Shown here piece by piece: positions 42,834 through 51,099 of a stretch of DNA of 64,000 nt. Made by a program: the position numbers and the translations under genes. Each line of letters starts with the position of its first letter. Positions within the stretch are counted from its first letter, which is position 1. Origin of the DNA: JBCDCB01 sp039182735 (GTDB lineage Bacteria; Planctomycetota; Phycisphaerae; Phycisphaerales; UBA1924); NCBI GenBank assembly GCA_039182735.1, contig JBCDCB010000013.1:1-64000 (forward strand). The letters are read 5' to 3'. The notes beneath the pieces were generated by a model. That model worked only from the letters and a program-made list of their open reading frames with translations, made no database searches and had not been told where the DNA came from.

Positions 42834-44858
42834 CTACAGATCCTCCGGGGTCTCGTCGAGCCCCGGGCCGAACCCGGTGATCCCCGGGTCCACTTCTTCC
42901 TGGTTGATGGTCACGTCGAACGCGTTGTCTGGTGTGATGTAGACGCGCGCGTTCGCGAGCGACTGACGCAGCGCCGAGGTGTACGAGATGGCGCGGTACG
43001 CCAGCGGCGACGCGCGGTACGACATCAGCAGCCCGCTCTTCTGCGCGAAGCGGGCCCGCGCCGCCATGTGGCGCTCCCAGCGTTCGGCACGGGCTTCGGA
43101 GATCCGCTGAGCCGCGTTCCCGCCGCCGTCTGCGATCAACAGCGCCAGGCGCAGCTCCTGCTCGTCGATCTGCTGCTGGTCGGTGAGCGCATCGAGGGCG
43201 TTGATCTGCTCGATGATCTCTTCGGCGCGTTCCGCGCTGCCCGCGACCGACGCGAGCTGGCGGATGCGGGTCGCGCCGGCTGCTTCGATCGCCGCGGCCT
43301 GCTTCGCCTCCGCCGCGATTACCTGTTCGAACGCCTCGCCGACCTCGACGGGGGGTCGCGCGAGCGAAAGGGAGGCGGCGGTCACCGAAACGCCCGCGTC
43401 CACGTCTTCAAAGGCCTGCTGAATGCGTTCGTGCATGACGACGCCGAGCCCCCGCCGTTCACGCCCGAGCACCTCGGGCAGCGCGAGCGCCGCCATGACG
43501 CCGGTGATCTCTCGCGACGCGATGCTGCGGAGCAGGTCGCGTCGATGCTCGTCGGGGTCGGCGGGTGAACCGTCCTGCGCGAGCAGCACGTACTTCTCGA
43601 GGTCACGCACCGTGTACCGCACGGGCACGGAGACGATCGCGACGGAGAGCTCCTCGCTCACGTCGTCCGCGGTGCTGCGCAGGACGATCATCTCGTCGTT
43701 GCGATCGCCCGATTCGCCCGTCCAGAGGATCGGCTCCGTTGGGTCTTCGCGCACGCGGTCGAAGCCGACGATGAGCTCGGTCTCCGAGAGGGCCGCGCGC
43801 TTCTCGATGGTCGCGAAGGGCCACGGCAGGGGCTTGATCACCAGCCCGGAATCGCGCACGCCGCGGAACTCGCCGTTGACGCGCAGGATCCCGCGCTCGT
43901 GCGGCTCGATCACCGTGAAGAGCGAGAGCGCCCACGTCACCGCGACGCCCAGCACGAGCAGCGACGCCAAGCGCCGGCTCAGCAGCTTGTAGAACCACGA
44001 GCCCGAAACGTCGAAGCCCAGCTGGTAGTTGATCGCGTCGCTGATCGATTCCGCGATGCGGTCGGGGGCGGCGGCGAAGGCGAGGATGCGCGAGTCGAAG
44101 GCCGGTCGGATCACCTCGCCCGCGGCGCGCGGGCGATAGATGTTCAGCACGAAGTTGATGACCATCTCGCCGCCCAGCACGACGAGGACCACCGCCATCA
44201 CCAGCGGCAGGTTGCGCAGCAGCGTTTCCTGCCCGAGCGCGAGCGCGAGGAAGTGCGCGGCGGCGAGCAGCAGCCCCGCGAGCGCAGCCGCCACCGCCAC
44301 GCCCGCGCCGGCGTTGAGCAGCGCCCACGCCTTCTGCTTGCCCATGCCCGCGACGAACCTCGCGAGCACGAAGCCGACGACCGCGAGCGAGACGCCCAGC
44401 GCGATCGCCCACCCGCCCTGCGGCGGCGCGACGAAGGTCTCGATGTCGGTCGCCTCGCGCGTGCCCGAGTAGCGCACCACGCCGACGACGATCTGCGACG
44501 CCGCGATGATCAGGCTCGCCGCGGGCAGGAACCACTTGTGCATCCACACGAGTTTGGCGGCCTGCGGGTGCTGGCTCGGGTCCACGCGTTCGAAGACGGT
44601 GGAACGCGCGGCGGTGGAGGACTCGAACGCCTCGATCTCCATCGCCTCGAGCCGCTCGAGCTTGTGCTGCTGGAACACGACCGCGAGCGCGAGCCACACC
44701 GGCGCGCCGAGCAGGACGAGCAGCGAGCCGGTCAGCGCGGCGGGGTCGGTCCCGAGTCGCGAGTAGACGAGCAGCAGCACACCCAGCGTGAGCTGGATGA
44801 GCAGCCCGACGATGCTGACGCTGATGGCGCGTTTGTACGCGAGATGATCTTCGACCAT
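42834..44858 (-). CDS. SPFH-domain protein with N-terminal multi-pass membrane region (674 aa)
   Basis: First gene of the operon. Six to seven membrane segments fill residues about 10-320 (KRAISVSIVGLLIQLTLGVL; AIALGVSLAVVGFVLARFVA; AGVAVAAALAGLLLAAAHFL). They are followed by an SPFH domain from about 325 (TVIEPHERGILRVNGEFRGV) and a helical tail (VIAAEAKQAAAIEAAGATRI). HflK proteins normally have a single anchor; the large polytopic N-terminus makes this a fusion-type architecture. It lies 12 bp before the HflC-like gene. Confidence 0.82.
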   Translation of the reverse strand: MVEDHLAYKRAISVSIVGLLIQLTLGVLLLVYSRLGTDPAALTGSLLVLLGAPVWLALAVVFQQHKLERLEAMEIEAFESSTAARSTVFERVDPSQHPQAAKLVWMHKWFLPAASLIIAASQIVVGVVRYSGTREATDIETFVAPPQGGWAIALGVSLAVVGFVLARFVAGMGKQKAWALLNAGAGVAVAAALAGLLLAAAHFLALALGQETLLRNLPLVMAVVLVVLGGEMVINFVLNIYRPRAAGEVIRPAFDSRILAFAAAPDRIAESISDAINYQLGFDVSGSWFYKLLSRRLASLLVLGVAVTWALSLFTVIEPHERGILRVNGEFRGVRDSGLVIKPLPWPFATIEKRAALSETELIVGFDRVREDPTEPILWTGESGDRNDEMIVLRSTADDVSEELSVAIVSVPVRYTVRDLEKYVLLAQDGSPADPDEHRRDLLRSIASREITGVMAALALPEVLGRERRGLGVVMHERIQQAFEDVDAGVSVTAASLSLARPPVEVGEAFEQVIAAEAKQAAAIEAAGATRIRQLASVAGSAERAEEIIEQINALDALTDQQQIDEQELRLALLIADGGGNAAQRISEARAERWERHMAARARFAQKSGLLMSYRASPLAYRAISYTSALRQSLANARVYITPDNAFDVTINQEEVDPGITGFGPGLDETPEDL

Positions 44859-45077
44859 GCGATCGGGGTCCTCGTGAGCGGTCCGTCGGTTCGGACGCCG
44901 GGGGCACGTCGAATGGAGGCTTCGACCCTGCCGGCGTCCCGCTCCGGGATTCTACCGGAACCGGCGCGCCAGAACCTACGCATCCCACGCCGATCGGTTG
45001 CGTACATCGCGTCGCCGAGACGTGATCCGCCCCCCTACCCTTCGTCGCCGCGAGATCCGCAGACCCACGGAGCGCCG

Positions 45078-46454
45078 ATGTTCGGACAACTCTTCGCCAT
45101 CGCACGCAACACCTTCAGCGAGAGCCTGCGCCAGCCCATCGTCTTCGTCATCATCCTCGCCTCCGCGGTCGCGCAGGTCTTCAACGTCCTGCTCTCGGCC
45201 TACTCCATGGGCTTCTCGGAAGAGAAGGAAGTCGATGGGGACGACAAGCTCCTGCTCGACATGGGCCTGGCCACCGTCCTCGTCGCCGCCACGCTCCTCG
45301 CCGCCTTCATCGCCACCAACGTCCTCTCCCGCGAGATCGAGAACAAAACCGTCCTCACGGTCATCTCCAAGCCCGTCGGGCGACCCCTCTTCGTCATCGG
45401 CAAGTACCTCGGCGTCGCCGCCTCCATCACCATCGCCACCACGATCATGCTCGTCTTCTTCCTCTACGGCATCCGCCACGAGGTCATGTCCACCGCGCGC
45501 GACGATCCCAGCGGACCCGTCATCCTCTTCGGGCTCGCCTCCGTCCTCATCCCCGTCTTCGTCGCGACCTGGGGGAACTACTTTTACAACTGGGTCTTCT
45601 CTTCCACCGCCGTCATCCTCATGCTCCCCATGTCCGTGCTCGGCTACGTCACCACGCTCATGCTCGACAAGGAATGGGCGTGGCAGGCGATCGGCACCGA
45701 CTTCAAGCCGCAGATCACCCTTGCCTGCGGCTGCGTGCTGCTCGCGATGCTCGTCCTCACATCCGTCGCGCTCGCCGCCTCGACCAGGCTCGGACAGGTC
45801 ATGACGCTCGTCGTCGCGACCGGCGTCTTCGTGCTCGGGCTGCTGTCGAACCACCTGCTCGGGAACTACGCCTTCACCAACACGCCCGTGGGCGAGATCC
45901 GGCGCGTCGCCACGCTCGACGACGGGCCGATCGAGGAACTCCGTGAGCCCTTCGACCTCACGCGTCCGCTCGCGCAGTTGCGGATCGAGCTCGCCGTCCC
46001 GCCGACGGAACTGCTGCGCCCGGGGATGTCGATCTACTACGGCGCCGACCCGTCGGGCGTGAGCATGCCCGTGCCGGCGCACACGCCCTTCGCGGGTGAC
46101 GTCAACGACGGACGCGCGATCGACGAGTCACCGGACCCCGCGATCTTCGTGCGCACCATCGATGCCGAGTCGGACACGATCTTCACGATCGTCAACGCCG
46201 GCGGGCTCGACGTCGCACGCAACCCCCGCGCCGGCGACTACATCTTCCTCCAGCCCACGGTCATCAACTGGCCCGCGCGCGTCGGCTGGTCGTTCATCCC
46301 CAACGTGCAATCCTTCTGGCTGGTGGACGCGATCACGCAGGGCAACGACGTCCCGCCCGGGTACGTCGGGCTCCTCACGCTCTACACGGGAACGCACGTC
46401 GTGGTCTTCCTGAGCGTCGCGATCATCCTGTTCCAGCGACGCGACGTCGGCTGA
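45078..46454 (+). CDS. ABC-2-type transporter permease (458 aa)
   Basis: A polytopic membrane protein, MFGQLFAIARNTFSESLRQP..., with about seven membrane segments, the ENKTVLTVISKPVGRPLFVI motif typical of ABC-2 permeases ('reieskTl..ll..PvsR..fllGK'), and a periplasmic loop before a last segment near the C-terminus. It is transcribed divergently from the SPFH operon across a 219-bp gap that must hold both promoters. The open frame upstream to 43899 is antisense to the SPFH gene and is not coding. Confidence 0.88.
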   Translation: MFGQLFAIARNTFSESLRQPIVFVIILASAVAQVFNVLLSAYSMGFSEEKEVDGDDKLLLDMGLATVLVAATLLAAFIATNVLSREIENKTVLTVISKPVGRPLFVIGKYLGVAASITIATTIMLVFFLYGIRHEVMSTARDDPSGPVILFGLASVLIPVFVATWGNYFYNWVFSSTAVILMLPMSVLGYVTTLMLDKEWAWQAIGTDFKPQITLACGCVLLAMLVLTSVALAASTRLGQVMTLVVATGVFVLGLLSNHLLGNYAFTNTPVGEIRRVATLDDGPIEELREPFDLTRPLAQLRIELAVPPTELLRPGMSIYYGADPSGVSMPVPAHTPFAGDVNDGRAIDESPDPAIFVRTIDAESDTIFTIVNAGGLDVARNPRAGDYIFLQPTVINWPARVGWSFIPNVQSFWLVDAITQGNDVPPGYVGLLTLYTGTHVVVFLSVAIILFQRRDVG

Positions 46455-46463
46455 CCGATCGGC

Positions 46464-47105
46464 TCAGGCGACGACCTCGACCCCGCCGGTGAAGTCCTCT
46501 GGCTTGCGCTTGACCATGCCAAACCAGATGACGCAGAACGCGGGCCAGATCAGATACAGCGACACAAAGACGATCGTGATGATCGAGTTGAATTGCGTGT
46601 TGCTGAACTGTGCCATCTGCGTATCAGGGTTCTCTGTCAGCCACTTGTCGAACGCCGCTTGGTATTGAACCTGCGCGTACGTGGAGACAATCACCGCCAC
46701 AACGAAGATCGCCGCATACGTCAGATGCGCCATCCGGGAAACGTGGTTCCGTGCCGCGCACATGACGCCCGCAACGATGAGGATGATGTTGGCAACAACA
46801 CTGGCACCCGCCCCCACCCAGAAGAGCGGATCGGCCGTTTGGTCCGGCGGCGGCGAGGTAGCACCCTCCCACATCTGCGCGTTCATCGTCATCGGGTTGA
46901 ACGCGACGAGCGCCCCGATGCCCACCACGCCGCACAGCACACTCACCGAGCCGAAGATGATGCTCAGCGTGCCGATGACCTTGGGCCACGCGGGCATGTC
47001 TTGCATGTCGAGCAGGTCGGCGTCGTAGTCGGGCGAATCGACATCGCCCAGGTACAGGTCGTCGGGGGTCGTGGGGTCGTTGGGGTTCTGCTGCCCGTCG
47101 TGCAT
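46464..47105 (-). CDS. four-helix hypothetical membrane protein (213 aa)
   Basis: An acidic N-terminus (NDPTTPDDLYLGDVDSPDYD) precedes four membrane segments: VIGTLSIIFGSVSVLCGVVG, FWVGAGASVVANIILIVAGV, LTYAAIFVVAVIVSTYAQVQ and ITIVFVSLYLIWPAFCVIWF. The layout resembles small DUF4190/DUF4870-like membrane proteins. The family is not certain. It converges on the ABC permease with 9 bp between the stops. Confidence 0.75.
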   Translation of the reverse strand: MHDGQQNPNDPTTPDDLYLGDVDSPDYDADLLDMQDMPAWPKVIGTLSIIFGSVSVLCGVVGIGALVAFNPMTMNAQMWEGATSPPPDQTADPLFWVGAGASVVANIILIVAGVMCAARNHVSRMAHLTYAAIFVVAVIVSTYAQVQYQAAFDKWLTENPDTQMAQFSNTQFNSIITIVFVSLYLIWPAFCVIWFGMVKRKPEDFTGGVEVVA

Positions 47106-47174
47106 CGGTTCTCCTCTCGATGGATCGGGAAGGTTGTTCCAAGATACTCGCGCCGAGTTGCGGGCGCTTCGGCA

Positions 47175-47209
47175 AATGAACAGCGCCCGCCGGTGATTGG
47201 CGGGCGCTG
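47175..47209 (-). terminator. terminator after rplQ (end of the ribosomal cluster)
   Basis: A perfect 11-bp inverted repeat CAGCGCCCGCC / GGCGGGCGCTG (47181-47191 and 47199-47209) with a 7-base loop lies 51 bp after the rplQ stop. In the minus direction it is followed by TTCATTT. It closes the long minus-strand ribosomal transcript. Confidence 0.65.
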
Positions 47210-47259
47210 CGTCGATCTTGCGTCTCTGATCCGTCCGATGAGCCGGGGCTCGGGACGCG

Positions 47260-47988
47260 TCAGGAATCGCCCTTCTTCTCCTCGCCGCTCTCGTCGGACG
47301 ACTCGGCTTCGGGCTCCGCGACCGCGGTCGAAGTGTCGGCCTCGGCGGGCGCTTCTTCTGCCGCCGGCGCGTCGGGCGCGGCCCACGCCTTCGAGATCTC
47401 CTCGAAGTACGCCGTGCGACGGTCGGCCTTCTTGCGGCGCTGGCTGAGCGTGCCGCCCATCTCCGGGCCCTCTTCCGCGCCGACGAACTGGATCAGCGCG
47501 TACTCGGCGGCGTCGCCGATGCGCCGCTTGCCGAGGCGGACGATGCGGGTGTACCCGCCGTCGCGATCGGCGAAGCGCGGCCCGACGTTGTCGAAGATGT
47601 GCTTCACGAGCATCGGGGCCTTGCGCAGTTCGCCGTAGCGGTTGCGCTCGACCTCGTCGCTGTCGGGGATGTCGAAGAACTGCGTCGCGCGGTCGCTCAT
47701 GTTGCGGACGCGATCACGCTCTTCGTCGCTCGCGTTGCGGGCGGTGTAGAGCCACGCGAAGGCGCGGCGGTCGCCGCCCAGCTTCGCGATGACCTGACGG
47801 CGTGCGTGCAGGTCGCCGCGCTTGGCGAGGGTGACGATCTTCTCGACCATCGGCTGGACGGCCTTGGCCTTCTGCACCGTGGTCACGACCTGCCCGTGCT
47901 CGAACAGGCCCGCCGCGAGGTTGCGCAGCATCGCCGTGCGGTGCGCGGTGGTCCGACCCAGCTTGTATCCGGCTTTGCGATGTCGCAT
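47260..47988 (-). CDS. rplQ: 50S ribosomal protein L17
   Basis: The first about 120 residues are standard L17 (MRHRKAGYKLGRTTAHRTAM-LRNLAAGLFEHGQVVTTVQK...). Two inserts and a C-terminal acidic extension (AEEAPAEADTSTAVAEPEAE...) bring the protein to 242 aa against the usual about 120-140. It is the last gene of the alpha operon, 40 bp after rpoA. Confidence 0.95.
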   Translation of the reverse strand: MRHRKAGYKLGRTTAHRTAMLRNLAAGLFEHGQVVTTVQKAKAVQPMVEKIVTLAKRGDLHARRQVIAKLGGDRRAFAWLYTARNASDEERDRVRNMSDRATQFFDIPDSDEVERNRYGELRKAPMLVKHIFDNVGPRFADRDGGYTRIVRLGKRRIGDAAEYALIQFVGAEEGPEMGGTLSQRRKKADRRTAYFEEISKAWAAPDAPAAEEAPAEADTSTAVAEPEAESSDESGEEKKGDS

Positions 47989-48028
47989 CGCTCGACTCCT
48001 CGGCGAACTCGTCGCCTGCTCCGACGCC

Positions 48029-49030
48029 TCAACCGGCGTGGTACCCCTCGGGCAGCGGGATGCCCAGTGAAAGACCCATGTCCACCAGCTTGCGCTTCAC
48101 CTCGCGCAGCGAAGTCTTGCCGAACGAGCGGACCTTGAGAAGCTCCGCTTCGCTCTTCTGCACCAGTTCCGCGACCGTCTGGATGTTCGCCGACTCGAGA
48201 CAGTTGCTCGCACGCACCGAGAGCTCGAGCTCGCCGATGGGCATGCTGAGCTTGCGGATGAGTTCCTCGTCCACGCTCGCCGCGGCGGCGGCCTCTTCCG
48301 ACACGCGTTCCTGCCCGATGTCGAAGTACTGCACGAACGGGTTGAGGTGCTTGCGCAGGATCTTCGAGGCTTCGACGAGCGCCATGTCCGGCGTCGTCGT
48401 CCCGTCGGTCCACACCTCGAGCGTCAGCTTGTCGTAGTCCGTCTTCTGGCCGACACGCGTTTCCTCGACCTTGTAGCGCACGCGGCGCACGGGGGAGTAG
48501 AGCGAATCGATCGGGATCAGACCGATCTCTTCCTCGGCGTTCGGGTCGTTGTACTGCTCGCTCGCCGGGACGTAGCCACGCCCCTTCGACACACGCAGCT
48601 CCATCTCGAAGTCAACCTCTTCGGTCAGCGTGCAGAGCACGAGGTCGCGGTTGATGATCTCGATGGAGGTGTCGGCCTCGATCAGGTCGGCGGTGACCTC
48701 GCCCGGGCCCGTCGCCGCCAGACGCATCGTGCGGGGCTCGTCGCCCTGCAGGTTCACGACGAGATCCTTCACGTTGAGGACGATCTCGGTGACGTCCTCG
48801 ATCACGCCCTGCAGCGAGGTGAACTCGTGCTCGGCACCGGTGATCTTGATCCCGGTGACCGCGGCGCCCTCGAGCGAGGAGAGCAGCACGCGCCGCAGCG
48901 CGTTGCCGATGGTCGTGCCGAAACCGCGCTCGAAGGGCTCGACGACGAAGCGCCCGTACTCATCGTTCCGGAACTTTTCCTGCTGCTCCACGCGTGCGGG
49001 GAGCTCAAGGCCACGCCAGCGAACTCGCAT
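48029..49030 (-). CDS. rpoA: RNA polymerase alpha subunit
   Basis: A 333-aa protein with alpha-NTD assembly motifs (FVVEPFERGFGTTIGNALRR-VLLSSLEGAAVT) and alpha-CTD (MPIGELELSVRASNCLESAN with a C-terminal KSEAELLKVRSFGKTSLREV), which contacts UP elements and activators. Length is normal. The preceding rpsD of the classical alpha operon is missing; rpsK lies 161 bp upstream. Confidence 0.98.
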   Translation of the reverse strand: MRVRWRGLELPARVEQQEKFRNDEYGRFVVEPFERGFGTTIGNALRRVLLSSLEGAAVTGIKITGAEHEFTSLQGVIEDVTEIVLNVKDLVVNLQGDEPRTMRLAATGPGEVTADLIEADTSIEIINRDLVLCTLTEEVDFEMELRVSKGRGYVPASEQYNDPNAEEEIGLIPIDSLYSPVRRVRYKVEETRVGQKTDYDKLTLEVWTDGTTTPDMALVEASKILRKHLNPFVQYFDIGQERVSEEAAAAASVDEELIRKLSMPIGELELSVRASNCLESANIQTVAELVQKSEAELLKVRSFGKTSLREVKRKLVDMGLSLGIPLPEGYHAG

Positions 49031-49191
49031 AGTCCAATCCCATCATGCCGACCGGTTCGTGAGAACCGCGGCGAACGGTATCGGGCGGGGCGCGTCGGTC
49101 GGCGTGGACGCGCTGCCCTGCTTTCGCTCGCCGCTGAGAAACAACACGCCCCACGCGTGAACGCGGAGCGTGCGGTGAATCGTTCGTCCGG

Positions 49192-49569
49192 TCAGACGCG
49201 CCGCTTCTTGCGCGGGCGGCAGCCGTTGTGCGGGACCGGGGTGTGATCCTCGAGCGCCGTCACGCGGAGCCCCGTCGAGACGAGCCCGTTGATCGCGGAC
49301 TCGCGACCGGCGCCGGCGCCGCGGATACGGACCTCGACCTCGATCATGCCCATCTTGCGGGCCTTCTGCCCGCAGGACTCGCCCGCACGCGTCGCGGCAA
49401 AGGGCGTGCTCTTGCGAGAGCCCTTGAACCCGATCGTGCCCGCCGAATCCCAGCAGACCACCTCGCCATTGGTGTCGGTGATCGTGACGATCGTGTTGTT
49501 GAATGTCGCCTTCACGTACGCGACACCCTTCACCACGTTCTTCCGGACTTTGCGCTGCTTCTTCGCCAT
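49192..49569 (-). CDS. rpsK: 30S ribosomal protein S11
   Basis: A 125-aa S11 with VKGVAYVKATFNNTIVTITD, the central FKGSRKSTPFAATRAGESCG and the C-terminal DHTPVPHNGCRPRKKRRV, all invariant-type S11 segments. It assembles on the platform near the Shine-Dalgarno helix. It lies 15 bp after rpsM in the same operon. Confidence 0.98.
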   Translation of the reverse strand: MAKKQRKVRKNVVKGVAYVKATFNNTIVTITDTNGEVVCWDSAGTIGFKGSRKSTPFAATRAGESCGQKARKMGMIEVEVRIRGAGAGRESAINGLVSTGLRVTALEDHTPVPHNGCRPRKKRRV

Positions 49570-49584
49570 AGGTAATTCGTGCCC

Positions 49585-49962
49585 TTAGCCCTTGACGCCC
49601 TTCTTGCCGGCGACGGTCTTCTTGCGACCCTTGCGGGTGCGCGCGTTGCAGCGCGTGCGCTGCCCGCGTGTCGGGAGCCCGCGCCGGTGGCGGTCGCCAC
49701 GGTACGAGCGGATGTCCTTCAGACGCCCGATGTTCTGCGAGATCTGGCGACGCAGCGCACCCTCAACGATGTACTCGCTGTCGAGCAGCGACGCGATCCG
49801 CGCGACCTCGTTGTCGGTCAGGTCCATCGCCTTCTTGTCCGGGTCGATCCCCGTCTTCTCGAGGATCTCGTCCGCGAACTTCGGGCCGATGCCGTGGATG
49901 TACCGCAGCGAGTAGCGCAGCTTCTTGCGATCGGGGATGTCAACACCAGCGAGACGCGGCAT
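49585..49962 (-). CDS. rpsM: 30S ribosomal protein S13
   Basis: A 125-aa S13 starting MPRLAGVDIPDRKKLRYSLR, with YIHGIGPKFADEILEKTGID, RSYRGDRHRRGLPTRGQRTR and the basic C-terminal tail that touches the P-site tRNA. It follows rpmJ by 27 bp. Confidence 0.98.
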   Translation of the reverse strand: MPRLAGVDIPDRKKLRYSLRYIHGIGPKFADEILEKTGIDPDKKAMDLTDNEVARIASLLDSEYIVEGALRRQISQNIGRLKDIRSYRGDRHRRGLPTRGQRTRCNARTRKGRKKTVAGKKGVKG

Positions 49963-49989
49963 GCGTTCAATCCTCTCGAATTGCTCGGG

Positions 49990-50106
49990 TCAGCCCTGAA
50001 CCTGCTTGTGCTTGGGCTCGGTCTTGCAGATCACGCGGACCTTGCCCTTGCGGCGAACGATCTGACAGTCGCCGCAGATCCTCTTGACACTCGAGCGAAC
50101 CTTCAT
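49990..50106 (-). CDS. rpmJ: 50S ribosomal protein L36
   Basis: A 38-aa protein beginning MKVRSSVKRICGDCQIVRRK and ending TEPKHKQVQG. The zinc ligands Cys11, Cys14, Cys27 and His33 (CGDC ... IC ... KH) are all present, so this is the zinc-binding form. The gene lies in the standard place before rpsM. Confidence 0.96.
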   Translation of the reverse strand: MKVRSSVKRICGDCQIVRRKGKVRVICKTEPKHKQVQG

Positions 50107-50280
50107 CACGACACCTCTCGCGGGGCACAGCCCGCTCGCGATCCGTCACGGATCTGACAACTCGAACCGGCGGAGGCACCCATGCCCCTGTCGCCCGCCA
50201 CCACGGACGATCCGCCGAGTCGGCGAGTATAGCACGGCCCCGGCGGAAGTGGCATCGCCACACCCGAAACCCGCAAAAAC

Positions 50281-51090
50281 TCACACATCGAGCAGCGGAT
50301 CCACCCCGAGCCGGCGCGCCCCGCCGGGTTCCACCACGATCATCCGCTCCTCGTGGGCCGCCAGCACGCCGTCTTCCGTGGTCACCGTCCAGCCGTCACG
50401 CGCCAAGCGGATCCGCGCCGGGCCCGGCTTGCCCTTCGCGCCCGTCAGAATCGGCTCGATCGCCAGCACCTGCCCCACTTCGAGCGTGAAGTCGGAGCCG
50501 TGAAACCCCTCCCAGAACGCCGGCACCTTGGGCGGCTCGTGCAGCTCGCGCCCGATCCCGTGCCCGACGTATTGCGTGACGATGCCGAGGCCCATGCCGA
50601 AGGTGACCCGCTCCAGCTCGCGCGCGATCTCCGACCAGCGCACGCCCGCCCGCACGGATTCGATCGCCAGGTCGAGCACTCGCCGGGTCGCGGCGACGAG
50701 CTCAGCCGCCTCCCCCGCCCCACCGCCGGCCACCACGCACGTGCCGGAGTCAGCACACCATCCATCAAGCCGAATGCCCACATCAATCGAAACAAGGTCA
50801 CCCGCCTCGATCACACGGTCGCCCGGGATCCCGTGCACGACCTCGTCATTGACAGAGACGCACACGGGCGAGGGGAACGGCGGCGAGCCGCCCTGGCGGT
50901 ACCCCTCAAACAGCGCCTCCGCGCCGAGACGAGCGATGAGCGTGCGCGCGAGCGCATCGAGTTCGATTGTCTGGATGCCCGGAACAACAGCATCGGCGAG
51001 CTCGCGCAGGATCGCGCGCTGGGAGTCTGCCGCGCGTTCGATCGCGCGGATCTCGCCCTCTGAGTAAATCGTGATCGGTCTGTTGGGCAC
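50281..51090 (-). CDS. map: methionine aminopeptidase
   Basis: Removes the initiator Met from new proteins. The 269-aa type I enzyme has the metal ligands: Asp in VSIDVGIRLDGWCADSGTCV (two), His in YVGHGIGRELHEPPKVPAFW, Glu in LAIEPIL and Glu in HEERMIVVEPGG. The usual adk between secY and map is absent; map starts 9 bp after the secY stop. An initiation-factor gene infA, often after map, is also missing. Confidence 0.96.
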   Translation of the reverse strand: MPNRPITIYSEGEIRAIERAADSQRAILRELADAVVPGIQTIELDALARTLIARLGAEALFEGYRQGGSPPFPSPVCVSVNDEVVHGIPGDRVIEAGDLVSIDVGIRLDGWCADSGTCVVAGGGAGEAAELVAATRRVLDLAIESVRAGVRWSEIARELERVTFGMGLGIVTQYVGHGIGRELHEPPKVPAFWEGFHGSDFTLEVGQVLAIEPILTGAKGKPGPARIRLARDGWTVTTEDGVLAAHEERMIVVEPGGARRLGVDPLLDV

Positions 51091-51099
51091 GCGGTTCGA

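Noticed and set aside
43899..45077. N-terminal extension of the second ABC permease
   Set aside because: Antisense to the SPFH gene; the permease has a normal start at 45078.
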